From: Bacteroidales bacterium
GTDB taxonomy: Bacteria; Bacteroidota; Bacteroidia; Bacteroidales; Tenuifilaceae
DNA: 64,000 bases
NCBI GenBank assembly: GCA_013141385.1
Contig: JABFRB010000019.1
Location: forward strand, 124,001-188,000
Direction: 5' to 3'
The notes under the pieces are model-generated. The model was given only the letters and a program-made list of their open reading frames with translations. It ran no database searches and was not told the DNA's origin. This document shows, in pieces, positions 53,632 to 63,678 of the stretch. Each line of letters starts with the position of its first letter. The stretch's first letter is position 1. The position numbers were made by a program, and so were the translations under genes.

Positions 53632-54348
53632 ATGTGTAGTTTCCTTTTAATTGAATCGGGTGCAAATGTTTGTTCAGTAGCCATTACTATTGATAAGAGG
53701 ATTGTTGGGTTAAAAGAAAGCACTGATGAAAAAGCCCATGCAACCCAACTAACAGTTTTTATCGGTCAACTAATTAAGGAAACAGGTATTAGTATCGCTC
53801 AGCTAGATGCAATAGTAATAAGTAAAGGGCCAGGCTCATACACTGGCTTAAGAATTGGTGTTTCGGCGGCAAAAGGCATTTGTTATGCCGCAGAAAAACC
53901 TTTAATATCGATTTGTAGTCTTAATTCGATGTCATCTGGGGCATTCTTTTTATACCCTTCAATTATTGAAAAAAACAAAATCGATCTCCTTTGTCCGATG
54001 ATAGATGCCCGTAGAATGGAGGTCTATACCGCACTATACGATAAATCTTGCTCTCAAATCAAGGACATAGAAGCATTAATTGTCTATACAACAACATTCA
54101 ACAATTATTTAGAAACAAATAAAATTTTATTCTTTGGCAACGGGGCATCAAAGTGCAAATCGGTGATTAACCATCCGAATGCTTTTTTTGTTGATGATTT
54201 TTCACCCTCGGCACAATTTATGGTTCCACTAGCCTTGGAGGCTTTTGAAAAAAAAACATTCGAAGATGTTGCCTATTTTGAACCATACTACCTTAAAGAC
54301 TTTATAGCAACTCGATCTCATAAAAATATTTTTGTCGGATTGCAATAA
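53632..54348 (+). CDS. tsaB: tRNA N6-threonylcarbamoyladenosine modification protein TsaB
   Basis: This 238-residue protein of the ASKHA fold is needed, with TsaD and TsaE, for making t6A at position 37 of tRNAs that read ANN codons. Family blocks are LLIESGANVCSVAI at the start and the GPGSYTGLRIGVSAAKGICYA loop, followed by PMIDARRMEVYTALYD. It lacks the metal-binding histidines of TsaD, so it is TsaB rather than TsaD. The downstream gene begins 10 bp after its stop. Confidence 0.95.
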   Translation: MCSFLLIESGANVCSVAITIDKRIVGLKESTDEKAHATQLTVFIGQLIKETGISIAQLDAIVISKGPGSYTGLRIGVSAAKGICYAAEKPLISICSLNSMSSGAFFLYPSIIEKNKIDLLCPMIDARRMEVYTALYDKSCSQIKDIEALIVYTTTFNNYLETNKILFFGNGASKCKSVINHPNAFFVDDFSPSAQFMVPLALEAFEKKTFEDVAYFEPYYLKDFIATRSHKNIFVGLQ

Positions 54349-54358
54349 TATTAGAACT

Positions 54359-55147
54359 ATGATTATACCTATTAAGTCAAAAAAACACATCTATTTGCTT
54401 TGTGCTCTTATCCTTAATTTCACGGGGATATCTGCTCAACAGAAAAAATCTTTTACCACGGGTGAACTTTTAAAATATCAGGTTCATTATGGTTTTATTC
54501 GGGGAGGAGAAGCCATTCTTTCAGTTAGAGAAGGCACCTATGAGGGGAAGTCGGTTAATAGTCTTTACTTAAATGGCAAATCGGTTGGCCTTGCAAGTTC
54601 TCTATATCTTGTCGATGACACCTATGAAAGTTTTACTGATAAAGAAACCAACTGGCCCTATAAATCAATCCGAAATATACATGAAAATAGATATAAGCAC
54701 TATAGTACACAGGTATTCGATCATTGGTCAAGAAAGGATTCTTCAATCTGTAATAGTTCAATAACAGGAAAAGTTGTTGTCGTCAAAGGATGTCAGGATA
54801 TACTATCATCATTCTACTACTTACGTACTCTAATGCTTGATAAGAAACCAACCCTTGATGAACTTTTTATTGTTAACACATACTTTACCGATGAAAAATA
54901 TCCACTGGTAATTCGTTTTAAAGGCTTTGAAAAGATAAAAACCAAATTTGGCACTATTGATTGTATGAAGTTTATGCCTGAAGTACTCACCGGAAGGGTG
55001 TTTAAATCTAAGGATGATATGGCAATATGGTTCTCAAACGACTCAAACTTTATCCCCATAAGAATTAAGTTTGATATATTTATAGGTTCAGTGTATTGCG
55101 ATTTGATAGAATATTCCGGTATTCTCTACCCATTAAAATTAGAATAA
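54359..55147 (+). CDS. DUF3108 family exported protein
   Basis: The protein (262 residues from the ATG at 54359) has a signal peptide (ALILNFTGISAQ) and the DUF3108 pattern: FTTGELLKYQVHYGFIRGGEAILSV, GLASSLYLVDDTYESF, and the C-terminal DMAIWFSNDSNFIPIRIKFDIFIGSVYCDLIEYSG. Proteins of this family are exported beta-rich proteins of unknown function, conserved in Bacteroidota. A longer frame starting inside tsaB adds residues that break the signal peptide, so I prefer the later start. Confidence 0.88.
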   Translation: MIIPIKSKKHIYLLCALILNFTGISAQQKKSFTTGELLKYQVHYGFIRGGEAILSVREGTYEGKSVNSLYLNGKSVGLASSLYLVDDTYESFTDKETNWPYKSIRNIHENRYKHYSTQVFDHWSRKDSSICNSSITGKVVVVKGCQDILSSFYYLRTLMLDKKPTLDELFIVNTYFTDEKYPLVIRFKGFEKIKTKFGTIDCMKFMPEVLTGRVFKSKDDMAIWFSNDSNFIPIRIKFDIFIGSVYCDLIEYSGILYPLKLE

Positions 55148-55317
55148 ACCGTATAAATTGCTTATTCTTAGATTTTTTAGCCTTAGTCTTATTTCAAAAA
55201 GCCATTATTTGTTTGCTTTTTATTTTTATTATTACAATCATAAAAGACTTCTAAGGAATAAGTTTTAGATTTTCATTGATTTACTATTTTTGCAAGAAAT
55301 TTATTTATAATAATCAT

Positions 55318-55884
55318 ATGGCAACTACTGCAGATTTTAAAAATGGGATGTGTCTTGAGTTTAACGGGAAACTTTACACAATCGTTCAATTTCAACACGT
55401 TAAACCAGGTAAGGGGGGTGCATTTGTTCGTACTAAACTTAAAAACCTCGAAACAGGAAAAGTAATTGAAAATACTTTTAACGCAGGAGTAAAAATTAAT
55501 CAGGTTCGCATTGAACGCAGACCTTATCAATTTTTATATAAGGATGATTTGGGATATCATTTTATGCATCAGGAGACTTTTGAGCAATTTTCACTTCAAC
55601 AAGATCTCGTTGACAATAGCGATCTGTACAAAGAAGGTCAATATGTTGAAATGATGATACATGCTGAAGAAGAGCGCATACTTTCTTGTGAACTTCCTCC
55701 GTTCGTTGAAATGACAGTTACCTATACAGAACCAGGCTTAAGAGGTGATACCGCCTCATCAACTGCTTTAAAAGCAGCAACTATTGAAACTGGAGCTATC
55801 ATTCATGTGCCTCTTTTCATTAATATCGGGGATAAAATCAGAATCGATACACGAACCAGAGATTATTACGAACGAGTTAAATAA
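55318..55884 (+). CDS. efp: Elongation factor P
   Basis: This 188-residue protein has the three OB/KOW-type domains of EF-P, which rescues ribosomes stalled on polyproline. The loop that enters the peptidyl-transferase centre is [13 protein letters not shown], with Lys32 (counting from the chosen start) or its equivalent at the tip. The C-terminal signature is [42 protein letters not shown] chose the ATG at 55318, preceded by TATTTTTG (55285-55292) as a -7 box. No epmA or epmB is nearby. Confidence 0.97.
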   Translation: MATTADFKNGMCLEFNGKLYTIVQFQHVKPGKGGAFVRTKLKNLETGKVIENTFNAGVKINQVRIERRPYQFLYKDDLGYHFMHQETFEQFSLQQDLVDNSDLYKEGQYVEMMIHAEEERILSCELPPFVEMTVTYTEPGLRGDTASSTALKAATIETGAIIHVPLFINIGDKIRIDTRTRDYYERVK

Positions 55885-56027
55885 ACTCTTTTTCTCTGTA
55901 TTCTCTGTTGCAAAAAGGATGATTTATAATTCTACTTTTTTATAATCTATATAATTTTGAAAGAGTAGAAATAAGCCAATAGTAATATACATTTTGATAT
56001 TTACTTTTAGTTTAACATGCTGATTAT

Positions 56028-57263
56028 ATGTCACTAACCTCGTCATCAAAAAGACTTAAGCAGAGTACGTTTAAATTGAATGCTCTTTTAACGATGGCGC
56101 AGGCTATTAGTGCAGATTTAAAAACCGAAAATTTACTCCAACGGTTTGGCACTATTCTAAACGATGATCTTGGGATTGATCGAGTTCTTTTCTATAAAAA
56201 GGAGGAAACATGGGAGTTGTTACTTAAAACGAACTGTCCAGATTCAGTTATTGAGAATATTGATGTTGAGCGAGATCTTATCTCCTTTAACGAAATTACT
56301 ATTATTAGCACTATTGAGAGTTCAGTATTACAAGAACTTGATATCATCATTCCTGTAATTCAGAATAACACTCCTTTAGCTTTTATTTTAATTGGTGATA
56401 CAAATGATTTAGAAAAAGGGGTGAGTGCATCAATTAGGCATCTAAATTTTGTACAAACACTTTCAATTATCATATTTGTTGCAATTGAAAATCTCCGCCT
56501 ATTTTATAAAAGCCTTGAACAGGAGGCCATTAGAAAAGAGTTAGAACTTGCATCGAAGATGCAAAACATGCTAATACCCAGTCCCGAGAATTTACCAAAA
56601 TTCGAAAAACTCAAAATTACTACATACTATAACCCACACTACGAGGTAGGTGGAGATTATTATGATGTTATTGAACTTAGTCCAGGGGAGATAGGTTTTT
56701 GTATTGCTGACGTATCTGGCAAAGGTATTTCAGCTGCACTATTAATGTCGAATTTTCAAGCCAACCTTAGAGCTCTTTTTACACACGAAATTCAACTTAC
56801 AAAACTTGCCGAAAAACTTAATGAAAGAGTTATGGCAACGGCTAAGGGAGAAAAATTTATTACGATCTTTATTGGTCGATTTAATCTCCAAAAACGCCAT
56901 CTCGAATACATCAATGCAGGACATAACCCTCCCCTTCTGTACAATAAATTCTCAAAGCAAATCAACCAACTCACAAGTGGCTGTGTTGGGCTTGGAATGC
57001 TCGATGAAATTCCTATTATGAATGTTGGTTCAATACTAATAAATCAACCATCAAAGCTAATCTGTTTTACAGATGGTTTGGTTGAATTTCTAAGCGAGAA
57101 TAAGGTAGAGAATGGAACAAAAGCTATTGAAATAAATATTTCAAACACTTCTAGCCTTGATGATAATATAAAGTTTATTGTGGAGGCACAAGAACAGGAT
57201 TCAGGGAATAACAATATTGTTCTTTTCGATGATATATCTATCCTTGGTTTTGAATTCCTCTAA
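56028..57263 (+). CDS. GAF and SpoIIE-type PP2C serine phosphatase
   Basis: This 411-residue soluble protein has an N-terminal GAF-like domain (about 20-155) and a PP2C/SpoIIE phosphatase domain (about 190-411): LELASKMQNMLIPSP, GGDYYDVIELSPGEIGFCIADVSGKGISAALLM with the metal-binding aspartates, YINAGHNPPLLY and ICFTDGLVEF. Such enzymes dephosphorylate anti-anti-sigma factors in partner-switching. No STAS or anti-sigma gene is adjacent. The last 4 bp overlap the convergent O-antigen ligase gene. Confidence 0.92.
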   Translation: MSLTSSSKRLKQSTFKLNALLTMAQAISADLKTENLLQRFGTILNDDLGIDRVLFYKKEETWELLLKTNCPDSVIENIDVERDLISFNEITIISTIESSVLQELDIIIPVIQNNTPLAFILIGDTNDLEKGVSASIRHLNFVQTLSIIIFVAIENLRLFYKSLEQEAIRKELELASKMQNMLIPSPENLPKFEKLKITTYYNPHYEVGGDYYDVIELSPGEIGFCIADVSGKGISAALLMSNFQANLRALFTHEIQLTKLAEKLNERVMATAKGEKFITIFIGRFNLQKRHLEYINAGHNPPLLYNKFSKQINQLTSGCVGLGMLDEIPIMNVGSILINQPSKLICFTDGLVEFLSENKVENGTKAIEINISNTSSLDDNIKFIVEAQEQDSGNNNIVLFDDISILGFEFL

Positions 57264-58690
57264 AGAGTTTGGTTCCTAAACCGAATATCCATTGCTACAA
57301 TAAAGGCAATAAATCCCCAAAAGGGAGCAGCAATTTTATCGCTATCAAGAAAATCATTCAAGAAACCATGAATTGCATAGGTAACAATTCCTAATAATGC
57401 CCCGATTAATAAAATTCGAATATTTCTATCTTCAATTTTTCTGGTTAATGTAAATCCACGGTAGAATACAAAAATCAAAATTAGAATATAGCCTAACATT
57501 GCAATAACACCTGAATCAGCAAGTAATCCAAGGTATTCGCTATGTGCATTTCCACCAGTACCAAAATTTGTGCTGATTATTGTTTTTTGGTATGAACGCT
57601 GAAATGGGGCATAGTAAAACATGTAAGTTCCTGGACCCCATCCAAAAAATGGTCTTTCGCTAAACATTCTAGTTGCACAACTCCACCGATTTATCCTTTC
57701 TAAATTGGAAGCATCGGTAGAGACATTTATTGCTGAGTTCAAGTGTTCTTTTAAATTTCCACTAGAATCTGTGGTATTACTGCTTAACCATTGACCAATC
57801 TCAAGCTGAAACGAGATTAACAAACTAACAACGACTATAAATCCCGCAATCAGTATTGAAAACCTAATTCTTATATACCAAACAACCCATACCGCAATTG
57901 CCACAGCCACACTAAGCCAAGCAGCTCTTGAGTATGAAAAAATTAATGCTACAGTAAAAAAGAGGGTCAAACCCGATAAAACTATCTTTCGACCTATTTT
58001 CTTAGAGATAACAATTAAACTAACTAAAAAAGGCAGGATTATAGCTATTGCAGCACCATATGAGGTGTGATCGATGAAGAACGGAGCACTAGTTCCATGA
58101 GCGGCTTTCTCGTTAAAAATACCAAGCCCTATGTGTTTAATTAGGGAAATAGTAACAACAACCAGTAGACCTAAAATAAAACACCATAGAAAAATTTTAA
58201 AATACCTTAATTCCGATTTAAAAAGAATATATCCTAGGTAGAAAAAAACGCCTATAAACCATAATCTAACTAACAAGTACTTCATAGAAACCAAAGGCAT
58301 TTCGCTAGGAATAATGCAAATAAAAATCCAACCTAGGTATAGTAGTATAGCCCAAAAAACAGGATGATTCATTAGCTGTTTATCAAAATACCTCTCCTTT
58401 AATGATTTTAAAATGAGTATTACTAAAATACTTAAGATTATCGGTTCGGTTGGAAACCAAAAATCAAAAGAAAGTCCAGGTATAATTCTATACAACGGTA
58501 TTGAAAGTGGAGCCAAAAAAACAAGTAAGAAGAAAAGTTGTCTTAATGAAAAGAAAAGAAGGGTTATAAAGATTAATAAAACAGGGAGGATATTCAATAA
58601 AAAAATACTCCTTGATGTGAGAAATGCATTTAAAAGGATAAACAGGGTTGAAACCCCAATAATGCCGATAGTATACTTTCGCTGATTCAA
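57260..58690 (-). CDS. O-antigen ligase/Wzy family membrane protein
   Basis: This 476-residue membrane protein has about ten to twelve helices. The Wzy_C-type region contains SYSRAAWLS and the long periplasmic loop with GWGPGTYMFYYAPF and GNAHSEYLGLLADSGV, where the His and Arg residues of O-antigen ligases sit. It could ligate O-antigen to lipid A-core or polymerise a polysaccharide. Its start lies 3 bp from the Wzz stop, so the two form a pair without the other genes of a polysaccharide cluster. Confidence 0.9.
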   Translation of the reverse strand: MNQRKYTIGIIGVSTLFILLNAFLTSRSIFLLNILPVLLIFITLLFFSLRQLFFLLVFLAPLSIPLYRIIPGLSFDFWFPTEPIILSILVILILKSLKERYFDKQLMNHPVFWAILLYLGWIFICIIPSEMPLVSMKYLLVRLWFIGVFFYLGYILFKSELRYFKIFLWCFILGLLVVVTISLIKHIGLGIFNEKAAHGTSAPFFIDHTSYGAAIAIILPFLVSLIVISKKIGRKIVLSGLTLFFTVALIFSYSRAAWLSVAVAIAVWVVWYIRIRFSILIAGFIVVVSLLISFQLEIGQWLSSNTTDSSGNLKEHLNSAINVSTDASNLERINRWSCATRMFSERPFFGWGPGTYMFYYAPFQRSYQKTIISTNFGTGGNAHSEYLGLLADSGVIAMLGYILILIFVFYRGFTLTRKIEDRNIRILLIGALLGIVTYAIHGFLNDFLDSDKIAAPFWGFIAFIVAMDIRFRNQTL

Positions 58691-58693
58691 AGT

Positions 58694-59707
58694 TTATTTT
58701 TCCCCTTTGAGTACATTTTTAATAAAATCGGCTATAACAATCAAAAATATTCCAAAAAATAGTGCCGATAGAGTAGATAGTATAATTACTATGGATTTCT
58801 TTGGATAATCTTTTTTATCGGGAATAGAAGCCCAATCAACAACAAACTGGCTAGGTATTTTTTGAGATGCTTCAATCTGCATTGTTTTTAAACTATTGCT
58901 TAACTCAGTTATCTGAATGGCCTTATTCTGAATTTCTTCCATATATATTACATATTTTCCACCATATTTTTTTAATGGTTCCATCTTTTTATCAAGAGCC
59001 AGAATAGCGTTGGTTTCATTTTTTGCAACGGCTTTAGCATAGGCTCTATAGAATTCCTGTGTCTGAGATTGTAGATGAATCACCCCATTCGACATTGTCT
59101 TAGTTAGGGAATCCTCCAAATTCTTCATTTCTGCTAAGCCCAGTTTATACTGCTCCTCAACAACCAATAACCCTTTTTTAGCAACTTGAGCCTTAATGGC
59201 TAGCATCAAACTATCCTCAACAGCAACAATAGTGTTAGCGATCTTTGCAGACATCGCCGGAGAGGCATCCATAACCTCAACCTCTACGCTAAGATATTGC
59301 GTTGGCCTAAATTTGATATTATCATTATAAATACCATAGGTCTTATGCCGAGCATACATATCATCGGATTTTATTCCCCAATTTGCGGTAAGATTTAGTT
59401 TCTTAATAACAATATCCCTTAACGTGCTTGATGAGAGAACCTGTAGAAGTTGCTCAGATTCTTTACTATCTCCAAATACAGTTAATCCTGCTTGTATATT
59501 TGAAGTTAATAACTCCTTTGAAGGTTGGTTATTAATGGGTGGATAGATAATTGCCGTTGCCTTAAACATTGGAGTAATTAGAAATGAAGCCACCATTGAA
59601 ACAACAAATGCGATTGCACCAATCCACATCAATAGTTTGCGTTTACTCAAAACCAATTGTATAAGATTGGTTGAGTTAAGGTTAAATTCGTTCTTAGTAG
59701 ATTCCAT
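58694..59707 (-). CDS. Wzz-type polysaccharide chain-length determinant
   Basis: This 337-residue protein has the Wzz layout: a first helix (about 27-48) ahead of MFKATAIIYPP, a periplasmic part with predicted coils (about 155-270), and a second helix near the C-terminus (about 305-330) preceded by IPDKKDYPKKS. It has no kinase domain. It sets chain length for the polymerase/ligase encoded next to it. A NusG-like UpxY gene elsewhere in the window may belong to the same type of pathway, but it is 31 kb away. Confidence 0.9.
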   Translation of the reverse strand: MESTKNEFNLNSTNLIQLVLSKRKLLMWIGAIAFVVSMVASFLITPMFKATAIIYPPINNQPSKELLTSNIQAGLTVFGDSKESEQLLQVLSSSTLRDIVIKKLNLTANWGIKSDDMYARHKTYGIYNDNIKFRPTQYLSVEVEVMDASPAMSAKIANTIVAVEDSLMLAIKAQVAKKGLLVVEEQYKLGLAEMKNLEDSLTKTMSNGVIHLQSQTQEFYRAYAKAVAKNETNAILALDKKMEPLKKYGGKYVIYMEEIQNKAIQITELSNSLKTMQIEASQKIPSQFVVDWASIPDKKDYPKKSIVIILSTLSALFFGIFLIVIADFIKNVLKGEK

Positions 59708-59816
59708 CTATATAAGGCTCTAGTTATTGTTACCAAAAATGAGTTATAAATCATTGCTAGTTGAACAATGATTTAATAACGAAAATGTTCTGCTTTTTGT
59801 ATGTAAAATTGAAAAT

Positions 59817-61109
59817 TTAGATCGCTCGAATAATGCTATAATTCTTCTTCCCTTTCTGAACTAAAAGATATTTCTTATTTATCAGATGATTGGTATTAAT
59901 CAGCATCTCCGAATCGGTTACCTTTTCCTTATTAATGCTAATCCCACCACCCTGAATCAATCTGCGAAGTTCTCCTTTAGAGGCAAAGACCGCAGCGCTC
60001 TCCACTGCTAACATTGAGAATGGAGTTCCTTTTTCAAAACTATCAAAAGAAACATCAAATGTAGATACTCCTTCAAATACCGAGAGGAAAGTTTCTTCAT
60101 CAAGTTTTTTTAACGTATCGGCTGTTGCATTTCCAAAAAGAATTCCAGATGCTTCAACCGCCATCTGATAATCCGCTTCGGAATGTACCATTGTTGTAAT
60201 TAATTCGGCAAGTTTTTTCTGCAATATTCTAAGATGTGGTGCTTGACTATGCTCAAGAGTCAATGCCTCAACCTCCTGCTTTGTAAGCAAGGTAAATATC
60301 TTGATATACTTTGCAGCATCATCGTCCGAAACGTTAAGCCAAAATTGGTAAAAACGGTAAGGTGATGTATATCTCGAATCGAGCCAAACATTTCCCTGTT
60401 CGGTCTTACCAAATTTGCCACCATCCGATTTTGTAACAAGTGGAATAGTTAAAGCGAATGCTTCACCACCGGTTTTTCGTCTTATAAGTTCAGTTCCTGT
60501 GGTAATATTTCCCCACTGATCAGAGCCGCCCATCTGAAGTTTGCAGTTATTATTCTGATATAGGTGAAGAAAATCGTAGCCTTGTACCAGTTGATATGTA
60601 AATTCTGTAAAGGACATGCCTGTTTTTGACTCTTCGCCTAAGCGTTTCTTTACAGAATCTTTCGACATCATGTAATTAACGGTGATGTGCTTGCCAATAT
60701 CGCGAATGAATTCAAGAAAGGTATAATCTTTCATCCAATCGTAGTTATTTACCATTTCCGCTCTATTCGGAGCATCTGAATCAAAATCGAGAAATTTTGA
60801 TAGCTGTGCTTTTATCCCATCCAGATTTTTCTGAAGGGTCTTTTCATCGAGCAAATTTCGCTCCTGCGATTTCCCTGACGGATCACCAATCATTCCTGTT
60901 GCGCCACCAACCAGTGCGATAGGTTTATGTCCCGCAAGTTGAAAGTGTTTCAGTAGCATTATTTGGGCAAAACTACCCACATGTAATGAATCGGCAGTTG
61001 GGTCAAAACCGATATATGCTGCGGTCATCTCTTTCTTCAACAGATCCTCGGTACCAGGCATAATATCATGGATCATGCCTCTCCATGTTAATTCTTCAAC
61101 AAAATTCAT
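59817..61109 (-). CDS. tyrS: Tyrosyl-tRNA synthetase
   Basis: This 430-residue class I synthetase has the HIGH-type motif [10 protein letters not shown], the tyrosine-binding region [24 protein letters not shown], the KMSKS-type loop KFGKTEQGN (that is, KFGKT) and a C-terminal S4 domain ([12 protein letters not shown]). I chose the ATG at 61109 ([13 protein letters not shown]), the usual start; an upstream TTG adds six residues. It is the standard bacterial TyrRS. It has no T-box leader, as expected in this phylum. Confidence 0.97.
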   Translation of the reverse strand: MNFVEELTWRGMIHDIMPGTEDLLKKEMTAAYIGFDPTADSLHVGSFAQIMLLKHFQLAGHKPIALVGGATGMIGDPSGKSQERNLLDEKTLQKNLDGIKAQLSKFLDFDSDAPNRAEMVNNYDWMKDYTFLEFIRDIGKHITVNYMMSKDSVKKRLGEESKTGMSFTEFTYQLVQGYDFLHLYQNNNCKLQMGGSDQWGNITTGTELIRRKTGGEAFALTIPLVTKSDGGKFGKTEQGNVWLDSRYTSPYRFYQFWLNVSDDDAAKYIKIFTLLTKQEVEALTLEHSQAPHLRILQKKLAELITTMVHSEADYQMAVEASGILFGNATADTLKKLDEETFLSVFEGVSTFDVSFDSFEKGTPFSMLAVESAAVFASKGELRRLIQGGGISINKEKVTDSEMLINTNHLINKKYLLVQKGKKNYSIIRAI

Positions 61110-61184
61110 ATCAAAAAAATTTCTCAAAGATAATAATCAATTCTAAACAAGACTTACAATGAATCGCTACAACTAGCAACTTTT

Positions 61185-62489
61185 TTATTCTTTGAGAGGA
61201 TATACAGAAAGGGATTTATTGAGATGTTCAGCCTTCCAAATCATTGCGTTATGTACCCTTGTTCTCCCGCTTGGGTGATCAAAGAAAATAATTTCCTCCA
61301 AATGTCCGGGGCTAATTTTTCTATATTCGGACAACTTCATTGCAATGGAAGCAAATCCATCGGGTTCCTGCGCAGCGTTCAAACTAAAGTAATCGGCCTC
61401 AATTTCAATTGTTCGTGAAAAGTTGTTAATTATAGGTTTCGAAAAATGGAAAAACAAAGTGAATAATAACACGAGTAGGGGCAAACTTCCAATATCAGCA
61501 ATAGTGCTGATGCTCCATTTTTTGCCCCACCTATAAATTAATTTATTTAAACACCAATTAATTAGAGCAAAGGCAATTACAAGAACAATTATCAAAAGAA
61601 TAATTCCTTTGTAAATGTGGTTTAGAACATAATGACCCATTTCGTGAGCCATTACGGATCTTATTTCGGAAATTGAGCATCTTTTTAATAAATTATCATT
61701 CAATGAAATCCTTACCGTACTCCCCAAACCGCTAACATTTGCGCTAATCCTTTTACTCTGCTTTGAGGCATTGAATTGGTAAACATTTTCTGCCGGGACA
61801 CCATTTGCTTTTGCTAATGATAAAATCTCATTTTTTAATTTTCCCTCTTCGAGTGGTTTGTATTTGTTAAAAAGTGGAGTAATTATAATGGGTCCTATAA
61901 ACATTCCAAATACTATAAAAACAAAAGCAATCCCGCTAGCCCAAATCCACCAGTCCTGTTTCACTTTTCTAATCGCCTTATAAATAGCAAGTAAAATAAT
62001 GCTTCCAAAAACTAAAGTCAAAATAAGAATTATTAACTCATCGGCGAACCATCCACAAAACAATAAATTCGACAGATTATACTGATGTTCCCGAATATAC
62101 CCTTGATAAATATTAAACGGAAAGATTAATAGGAAGGCAAACAAAAAATATAGGAGGATGTATATTAAGTTTTGGAGGTTAACATTTTTTACCCTAAAGG
62201 CTATTCCCTTTATCCATTGTGATAATCCTAGCGACAAAAACACCCAAGTGATAACAATTTCTAGGATAATATTCCACAGCATTAGCCAGTAATCACCTTC
62301 AAAATATGTATCTGATTTTTTCTTTTCCTCTGGAGTAAGAGTATCAAGATATTTTTGAGTGGCTATTTCTGGATCAAAAACTTCGGTTTTAACAGCTATG
62401 GTATCTTTATTTGATGGTACTGTTGAAGTATTATTCGCCTTTGTAAGTGTAGCAAGACTTATTAAACCAGCAAGAAATAGGGTTTTCAT
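61185..62489 (-). CDS. M48 family zinc metalloprotease (Ste24/CAAX type)
   Basis: This 434-residue membrane protease has HEMGH (about 285-289) in VMAHEMGHYVLNH and the third zinc ligand in EIEADYFSL. About seven helices surround the active site, as in Ste24-type CAAX proteases rather than the smaller HtpX. The N-terminus looks like a signal peptide (about 1-18) followed by a polar segment. It probably works in membrane protein quality control. It is 75 bp from tyrS. Confidence 0.92.
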   Translation of the reverse strand: MKTLFLAGLISLATLTKANNTSTVPSNKDTIAVKTEVFDPEIATQKYLDTLTPEEKKKSDTYFEGDYWLMLWNIILEIVITWVFLSLGLSQWIKGIAFRVKNVNLQNLIYILLYFLFAFLLIFPFNIYQGYIREHQYNLSNLLFCGWFADELIILILTLVFGSIILLAIYKAIRKVKQDWWIWASGIAFVFIVFGMFIGPIIITPLFNKYKPLEEGKLKNEILSLAKANGVPAENVYQFNASKQSKRISANVSGLGSTVRISLNDNLLKRCSISEIRSVMAHEMGHYVLNHIYKGIILLIIVLVIAFALINWCLNKLIYRWGKKWSISTIADIGSLPLLVLLFTLFFHFSKPIINNFSRTIEIEADYFSLNAAQEPDGFASIAMKLSEYRKISPGHLEEIIFFDHPSGRTRVHNAMIWKAEHLNKSLSVYPLKE

Positions 62490-62542
62490 ATTCTAATAAT
62501 CACTGCATGAGATTTTTTAAGATTTATATTTCCTGTTGTAGA

Positions 62543-63088
62543 TCAAATTGAACCATTTCGTTGAAACCACTCCTTTGAAGAGTCCGCAAAATTTTCGCAA
62601 ATAACTTTTTGTTCAAGTTTTTGCTGTGCCCTCACGATTGACTTACTAATCATTGGGTGCTCTATCATCTCATCCTCCTTCATTCCTAAACTTTTCATCA
62701 TCCGGATTATCTCATCGCTTCCAAATATCTCAAATAACGGTTCATCCAAAGAACTTAAAACTATAACCTGTGAGGGATTTAAGTTAATAATAAAAGTTTC
62801 CTCTTTCCCACGTAAAGGAAAGTGCTCAAGCAGAATAAGTTTTTTATCAGATATTTGGGTCGATATGGCGGTTTGTGCAAGTTGAATTTCAACGCCAAGT
62901 CCATGCTGTTCATTCAAAAATTGATGAAACTCCTCTTGCGTTTTTGAGAACCATGCAACAACCACAAATTCTTTTTGCTCCTGTAAAAGTTTAAAACAAC
63001 CCGTTAATTTTGCGGATTGGCTCATCCAAATCATATCCTTTATGTTTGGAGTTGCTTTTTTTTTCTGAGAAAAATTGAATATTCCCAT
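62543..63088 (-). CDS. Stand-alone SecA-like motor fragment
   Basis: This 181-residue protein has no usual name. Its residues of about 105-165 (LSSLDEPLFEIFGSDEIIRMMKSLGMKEDEMIEHPMISKSIVRAQQKLE region) follow the SecA segment SLEDDLMRIFGSD...LGMEEDEPIEHPMVTKAIERAQKKVE almost step by step. The N-terminal part resembles the second nucleotide-binding domain, but the Walker-type and arginine-finger motifs (GRxGRQGD) are lost. It cannot be a motor by itself. It may interact with SecA or another partner. It lies between the M48 protease gene and cvpA. Confidence 0.75.
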   Translation of the reverse strand: MGIFNFSQKKKATPNIKDMIWMSQSAKLTGCFKLLQEQKEFVVVAWFSKTQEEFHQFLNEQHGLGVEIQLAQTAISTQISDKKLILLEHFPLRGKEETFIINLNPSQVIVLSSLDEPLFEIFGSDEIIRMMKSLGMKEDEMIEHPMISKSIVRAQQKLEQKVICENFADSSKEWFQRNGSI

Positions 63089-63132
63089 TGTTGGTTTTTT
63101 TCAAAGACAATAATAGCTTACTGTTATATTTC

Positions 63133-63660
63133 CTAAGGATTAACAGGTGCAAAAGTTTCCTTAATCTTAGTTTTGATCTCATCAAAATTTAGATCGGGAA
63201 AGATTGATGGTGCTAACCGTTCAATCGGGTGGTAGAAAAGTGATTTTTGAGAAATGTCCTGTGGTAAAAACTTCATTTTAATATCTGCTTTTCCCATAAT
63301 AACCAAGATAACACTAAGAATAAACGCCGTCTTAAGAACACCAAAAACCACTCCAAGTATACTATTTGCAAAACCCAGGAATGCCATTTCGAATAATCCC
63401 TCAACCATATTACCAAGAAAATGAACCCCAACTACAATAATACCAAAGGTTATTGCGAATGCAATTAAAGGTAAATACTCTGTTGTAATATGGAGATGTT
63501 CTGTCAATAATCCCGCTGTATAATCTGAAAATTTAATTGCGCCCCAGATACCGAGGAGTAATCCAGCTAATGATGCAAACTGGCTAACAAAACCTTTTTG
63601 ATAGCCACGAAATCCCGCAAAAATAAAAACTGCGATTAGAATGATATCAATAAAACTCAT
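63133..63660 (-). CDS. CvpA family membrane protein
   Basis: This 175-residue protein has about four membrane helices: MSFIDIILIAVFIFAGFRGYQKGFVSQ at the start, then FANSILGVVFGVLKTAFILSVILVI. This is the CvpA pattern (colicin V production protein), a widespread family of unclear function. The tail (about 140-175) is soluble. It starts 18 bp from the polyprenyl synthase stop on the same strand, and may be co-transcribed with it. Confidence 0.88.
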   Translation of the reverse strand: MSFIDIILIAVFIFAGFRGYQKGFVSQFASLAGLLLGIWGAIKFSDYTAGLLTEHLHITTEYLPLIAFAITFGIIVVGVHFLGNMVEGLFEMAFLGFANSILGVVFGVLKTAFILSVILVIMGKADIKMKFLPQDISQKSLFYHPIERLAPSIFPDLNFDEIKTKIKETFAPVNP

Positions 63661-63678
63661 AGGATATAATATTATTAA

